Origin: Chloroflexota bacterium
GTDB taxonomy: Bacteria > Chloroflexota > UBA6077
Direction: 5' to 3'
Assembly (NCBI GenBank): GCA_021788565.1
Contig: JAJYKO010000189.1
Location: 1-8,443 of the forward strand
Length of the DNA: 8,443 nucleotides
The notes beneath the pieces were generated by a model. The model saw nothing but the letters and a program-made list of their open reading frames with translations. It ran no database searches and was not told where the DNA came from. A program made the translations under genes and the position numbers. Of the stretch, positions 6,282-8,443 are shown one piece after another. How positions within the stretch are numbered: position 1 is the first letter of the stretch; every line of letters begins with the position of its first letter.

Positions 6282-7211
6282 CTAAAGCTTGGGGTGTTTC
6301 GGGTCGGACCCCAGCTCTTGAGGCGTGTGACACTGCACGCAGTCCATCTTCCCGCGGGCGTTCTCGATGACGCCGCCCTTGAGATGGCATGCTCCGCATG
6401 TCTTAACGGATGCCCCGTAGGTCGCCGCTGGAATCGTTCCACCGGCGAGCTTCGCGTTGAGAAGCTCTACCGCGTGGGACGCAACGCTCGCACAAACTCT
6501 GGCGCACCGTTCCGCGCGCTCAGGAGACTCCGACTTTGAGCCCGACGCCTTGCACCACTCCGTGACCGAGACGTGACAGAGCGGGGAGTCCGAGACGCTG
6601 GTGGCCGAGATCTTCACTTTCGGATTGGCGGGCGTGAAGGTCGGCAGGGCGGTGGTAGTGTACCAGCTCGTCAGCTCATCCACGATCGGAGAGTAGTCTT
6701 TGGTGACGAGGTTGATGGCGGCCGACGATCCGTTCAGTGCCCCGCACAGAGTCCCCCAGCCTACCAGGCCACCTTCACCGTACCTGGTCATGTCCGTGGG
6801 TATCATCGTAAATGGGGATCCGACCTGCTTCTGCAACGCTCCGACGATCGCGTTGAACGCACCGTACATGCAGGCTCCCTTGTAAAAGCCCTCGTACGCT
6901 GCCTGCGCCACTGCCTGCGGGTCTAGCTTTGCGTAGGGCCAGGGCCACGCTGGGGTCGCGGGGGCTGAGCTCGCCGCAACCGGCATCGCAGTTGGAGCGG
7001 CTGGCGCCGCTGCCGCGGGAACGGTCGTAGCGGCTGCGGTTGGAGCCGCCGCGGCTGCCGCTTGAGCCACGGGCTTGGTTGCCTGGCTGCAGGCGACGGC
7101 ACTCAGGCCGGCCGCGCCCACCGCCGTACCCACGAAGAGCTTTCCGGCACCTACCAGGAAGTGCCTTCGCGACAGCTCTTTGGGCTCGGGTGGAATGCTT
7201 CTGTTGGACAT
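6282..7211 (-). CDS. Split-Soret-type dihaem cytochrome c, C_GCAxxG_C_C domain, Tat lipoprotein
   Basis: This 309-aa protein begins with a twin-arginine signal (SRRHFL, 14-19), a hydrophobic stretch and a lipobox-like AVAC (38-41). An Ala/Pro/Thr linker (42-88) follows. Next comes a domain fitting the C_GCAxxG_C_C redox family: C114 in GACMYGAFNAIVG, C156-G161 as CGALNG, then C236 and C240 in CARVC; C212 and C220 (SPLCHVSVTEWC) are extra. The C-terminus carries two haem c motifs, CGACH (272-276) and CVQCH (291-295). This domain order resembles split-Soret cytochrome c of Desulfovibrio, which packs two close haems per subunit and an iron-sulfur site. The likely role is electron transfer outside the membrane; the partner is unknown. 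The start is ATG with GGAGGG 5 nt upstream (7217-7222). Tat export fits a folded, cofactor-loaded domain. The gene is apparently monocistronic. Confidence 0.88.
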   Translation of the reverse strand: MSNRSIPPEPKELSRRHFLVGAGKLFVGTAVGAAGLSAVACSQATKPVAQAAAAAAPTAAATTVPAAAAPAAPTAMPVAASSAPATPAWPWPYAKLDPQAVAQAAYEGFYKGACMYGAFNAIVGALQKQVGSPFTMIPTDMTRYGEGGLVGWGTLCGALNGSSAAINLVTKDYSPIVDELTSWYTTTALPTFTPANPKVKISATSVSDSPLCHVSVTEWCKASGSKSESPERAERCARVCASVASHAVELLNAKLAGGTIPAATYGASVKTCGACHLKGGVIENARGKMDCVQCHTPQELGSDPKHPKL

Positions 7212-7573
7212 AGTCTCCCTCCAAGACTGACAACCTTACCTGTGTTCGGCAAGCCACGGTAGAGGCGAACTCGTTGCCTGCCAGACAGGATTACTACGTT
7301 GGAGAGACTAGCACGTGGAGCGGACGTGACTACCCGCAGTACACCCCATCTTGAGGTGGGAAAAACACCCTACCTTTAGTCAAGAGAACTGTGCCCCAGG
7401 GGTCATTTGTACCAGGGTGAGAGGATCCATTTCGCGGCCGGAATAGCGTAATAACGGGCATGAATCGTGCGGCAAATAACGATATCCTGGGTTTCCACTC
7501 GAGCAGCCCGGCCTGCGTAGCGACTCTGATGCTGCGCGGACCGAGGCATCACCGCATGAAGGAGAGGATCAGC
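7212..7573. promoter_or_regulatory. Divergent intergenic region between the split-Soret cytochrome and the 77-aa membrane protein
   Basis: This 362-bp spacer must hold promoters for both flanking genes. It contains a quasi-palindrome AGGTGGG-N7-CCC-T-ACCT (7354-7375), a CACCCC copy nearby (7342-7347), and CCCC-A-GGGG (7394-7402). On the minus strand a TTGACT hexamer (near 7377-7382) lacks a matching -10 at normal spacing. No coding frame with a ribosome binding site was seen apart from the downstream gene. The promoters are therefore unassigned. Confidence 0.45.
7559..7564 (+). promoter_or_regulatory. Ribosome binding site deciding the start of the 77-aa membrane protein
   Basis: AAGGAG ends 9 nt before ATG at 7574. 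In-frame ATG codons at 7460 and 7556 have no such site, and the second overlaps this one, so 7574 is chosen. Confidence 0.7.
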
Positions 7574-7807
7574 ATGGCAACCGACGTGACGCCCCGCCAG
7601 GACACCGTAGCATGGAGCTTTGAGCAGGTCCCTGATGAGGCCTACCTTGGCTTCAGCATGGCATCGATCTTCACTGCGGCCGGCCTCTATCTCGTGGGGC
7701 AACGGGACAATGCCCTGATGGTGGGGATTCTCGGCCCAGCCTTTGCCCTCACCGGGTTGATGGTCAAGGTGCTAGGAACCTCGCGCTCCCTGGCCCGCTT
7801 TCGCTAG
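7574..7807 (+). CDS. Small membrane protein with two predicted transmembrane helices, function unknown
   Basis: I do not recognise this 77-aa protein. A polar N-terminus (about 1-24, with WSFEQVPDEAY) precedes two hydrophobic segments, roughly residues 24-42 (LGFSMASIFTAAGLYLVG) and 46-66 (NALMVGILGPAFALTGLMVK). The tail is basic (SRSLARFR). The short charged turn QRDN between the helices predicts a hairpin with both termini on one side. The basic tail suggests that this side is cytoplasmic. The frame continues upstream to 7460, but those codons are unlike protein and the AAGGAG site favours 7574. It is divergent from the split-Soret cytochrome gene across a 362-bp spacer, so it may share regulation. 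Possible roles include a small accessory subunit or membrane anchor; nothing in the sequence identifies one. Confidence 0.75.
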   Translation: MATDVTPRQDTVAWSFEQVPDEAYLGFSMASIFTAAGLYLVGQRDNALMVGILGPAFALTGLMVKVLGTSRSLARFR

Positions 7808-7814
7808 ACGAGGC

Positions 7815-7831
7815 CGACGCGAGAGGCGTCG
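7815..7831 (+). terminator. Short hairpin just after the 77-aa gene
   Basis: CGACGC (7815-7820) and GCGTCG (7826-7831) form a perfect 6-bp stem with a 5-nt loop, 8 bp past the stop codon. No T-run follows. It is a weak terminator candidate and may act together with the longer hairpin downstream. Confidence 0.35.
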
Positions 7832-7908
7832 TGCCATGGGCGGGCCGGCAAGACCCTCTGCCTTGTAGGAAAGCCCCTTACTCTTTTCGCGGGCGGGTCC
7901 GCGCCTGA

Positions 7909-7951
7909 CGACGGGAGGGCGGCCTCGACTGTCGAGGCCGCCCTCCCGTCG
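7909..7951. terminator. Perfect 20-bp-stem hairpin between convergent genes (likely bidirectional terminator)
   Basis: Arms 7909-7928 and 7932-7951 are exact complements, separated by only CTG. The element lies between the plus-strand stop at 7807 and the minus-strand stop at 7997, where a shared terminator is expected. Neither side has a T-run. The near-cruciform symmetry could also serve as a protein or nucleoid site. Confidence 0.65.
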
Positions 7952-7996
7952 CTCATGGCCGTGGCGACCGCTTGCATAGGGACGAAAGTGGCCGGC

Positions 7997-8221
7997 TCAG
8001 ACGAGCCGCTCGACTTTCTGCTGCAGGGGTGCTCCCGCGGCGTGCTCCGGCAGTTGGGGCTGATACAGCTCCACAATCTCCCGAACGGCGTCCCATATAA
8101 CGATGTCCAGAGGAGTTCCCTCTTTGGCCGAGACCACTCCTGCTTCCCAGAACCACTCTGCGTCAAGAGGATCGCGTCTTTTCAACGAGTCCATTAGCAT
8201 CCTGGCCACGCTGCTCTGCAT
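7997..8221 (-). CDS. Hypothetical 74-aa soluble protein
   Basis: I do not recognise this protein. It has no signal peptide or membrane helix and looks mostly helical: an N-terminal helix (SSVARMLMDSLKRR, 3-16) and an acidic/aromatic segment DAEWFWEAGVVSAKEG (20-35). A second helix, LDIVIWDAVREIVELYQP (38-55), and a polar tail ending QQKVERLV follow. The ATG at 8221 has AGGAG 11 nt upstream, a longer gap than usual; the in-frame ATG codons at 8200 and 8194 lack better sites. An overlapping plus-strand frame (7955-8197) has a less protein-like composition and is judged a shadow. The gene converges on the small membrane protein, with the 20-bp-stem hairpin between them. It is probably real, but its function is open. 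Confidence 0.6.
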   Translation of the reverse strand: MQSSVARMLMDSLKRRDPLDAEWFWEAGVVSAKEGTPLDIVIWDAVREIVELYQPQLPEHAAGAPLQQKVERLV

Positions 8222-8443
8222 AACGGGTCAATCTCCTGCCAGCTAGGGTAAGCTCCTGCTTCAGACCTTGCACGATCTTACACTAGGCAAACTCCGTGCC
8301 CAGTTGAGAATGTGTTGGCATGGTTCAGCGTTGGGGTCGCAGTGCCGCTGAGGGCTCGGGAGGACGATGGGAGGGCGAAGCTCCTGCTGAGCCGCCAGTT
8401 TCCTACCGACGTGGCGGCTCGCCGGGACGTGAGGCGAGCGAGC
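8222..8443. other. Right-edge spacer, no supported gene
   Basis: These 222 bp lie upstream of the minus-strand 74-aa gene. They contain an 11-bp direct repeat AAGCTCCTGCT (8250-8260 and 8378-8388) and a hairpin at 8389-8420. Two plus-strand frames (from ATG 8320 and GTG 8342) stay open to the edge but lack ribosome binding sites. No clear promoter was found for the minus-strand gene. Confidence 0.5.
8389..8420. repeat. Hairpin near the right edge
   Basis: GAGCCGCCA (8389-8397) and TGGCGGCTC (8412-8420) are a perfect 9-bp inverted repeat with a 14-nt loop. It could be a terminator for a gene beyond the window or a leader structure. The strand cannot be decided from this fragment. Confidence 0.45.

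Noticed and set aside
7212..7573. FNR/CRP-type or NarL-type sites in the divergent spacer
   Set aside because: I looked for TTGAT-N4-ATCAA, TGTGA-N6-TCACA and TACYYMT patterns and found no acceptable match.
7955..8197. Plus-strand 80-aa frame opposite the 74-aa gene
   Set aside because: No ribosome binding site, start inside the spacer beside the terminator, and less protein-like composition than the minus-strand frame.
8316..8330. Sigma54-like TGGCAT...GC element
   Set aside because: The GG to GC spacing is one base too short and the -12 part reads AGCG instead of TTGC.
8320..8443. Short plus-strand frames running off the right edge (from ATG 8320 and GTG 8342)
   Set aside because: No ribosome binding site, two frames open at once as expected for GC-rich DNA, and a hairpin inside them.

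Overview
The window is GC-rich and densely coded, and it suggests an uncultured Chloroflexota-like bacterium. That is an inference from style: three predicted exported proteins carry long Ala/Pro/Thr-rich tethers, two of them follow lipobox cysteines, and strong purine-rich ribosome binding sites sit beside GTG and TTG starts. No rRNA, tRNA, CRISPR array, transposase or integrase was seen.

Left part, plus strand: the 3' end of a monohaem cytochrome c (1-387) is followed after 45 bp by an FAD-dependent oxidoreductase of the geranylgeranyl-reductase/FixC type (433-1878). The two look like one transcription unit. After a structured 278-bp gap comes a small DUF4177-type protein (2157-2414), which meets a stand-alone CheY-like receiver (2433-2816, minus) tail to tail.

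Centre, minus strand: a complete tungstate/molybdate ABC importer in the order wtpA (binding lipoprotein, 6005-4869), wtpB (permease, 4887-4051), wtpC (ATPase, 4054-2996). Both junctions overlap, by 19 and 4 bp. The wtpA promoter region holds nested dyads over a plausible -35/-10 pair, and a short hairpin covers the ribosome binding site of a TTG start. The receiver gene follows wtpC in the same direction after 179 bp.

Upstream of the wtp operon, also on the minus strand and behind a 14-bp-stem hairpin, is a dihaem split-Soret-type cytochrome with a C_GCAxxG_C_C domain, a twin-arginine signal and a lipobox (6282-7211). A 362-bp divergent spacer separates it from a 77-aa two-helix membrane protein (7574-7807, plus). 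That gene converges on an unrecognised 74-aa protein (7997-8221, minus), with a perfect 20-bp-stem hairpin between them. The last 222 bp contain only a hairpin and short open frames running off the edge.

Working picture (inference): this is an anaerobic redox locus. Oxyanion uptake could supply a molybdo- or tungstoenzyme encoded elsewhere, and two surface-tethered c-type cytochromes plus a flavoprotein could handle electrons at the membrane. The least ordinary element is the Tat-exported, lipid-anchored split-Soret-type cytochrome next to the metal oxyanion transporter.
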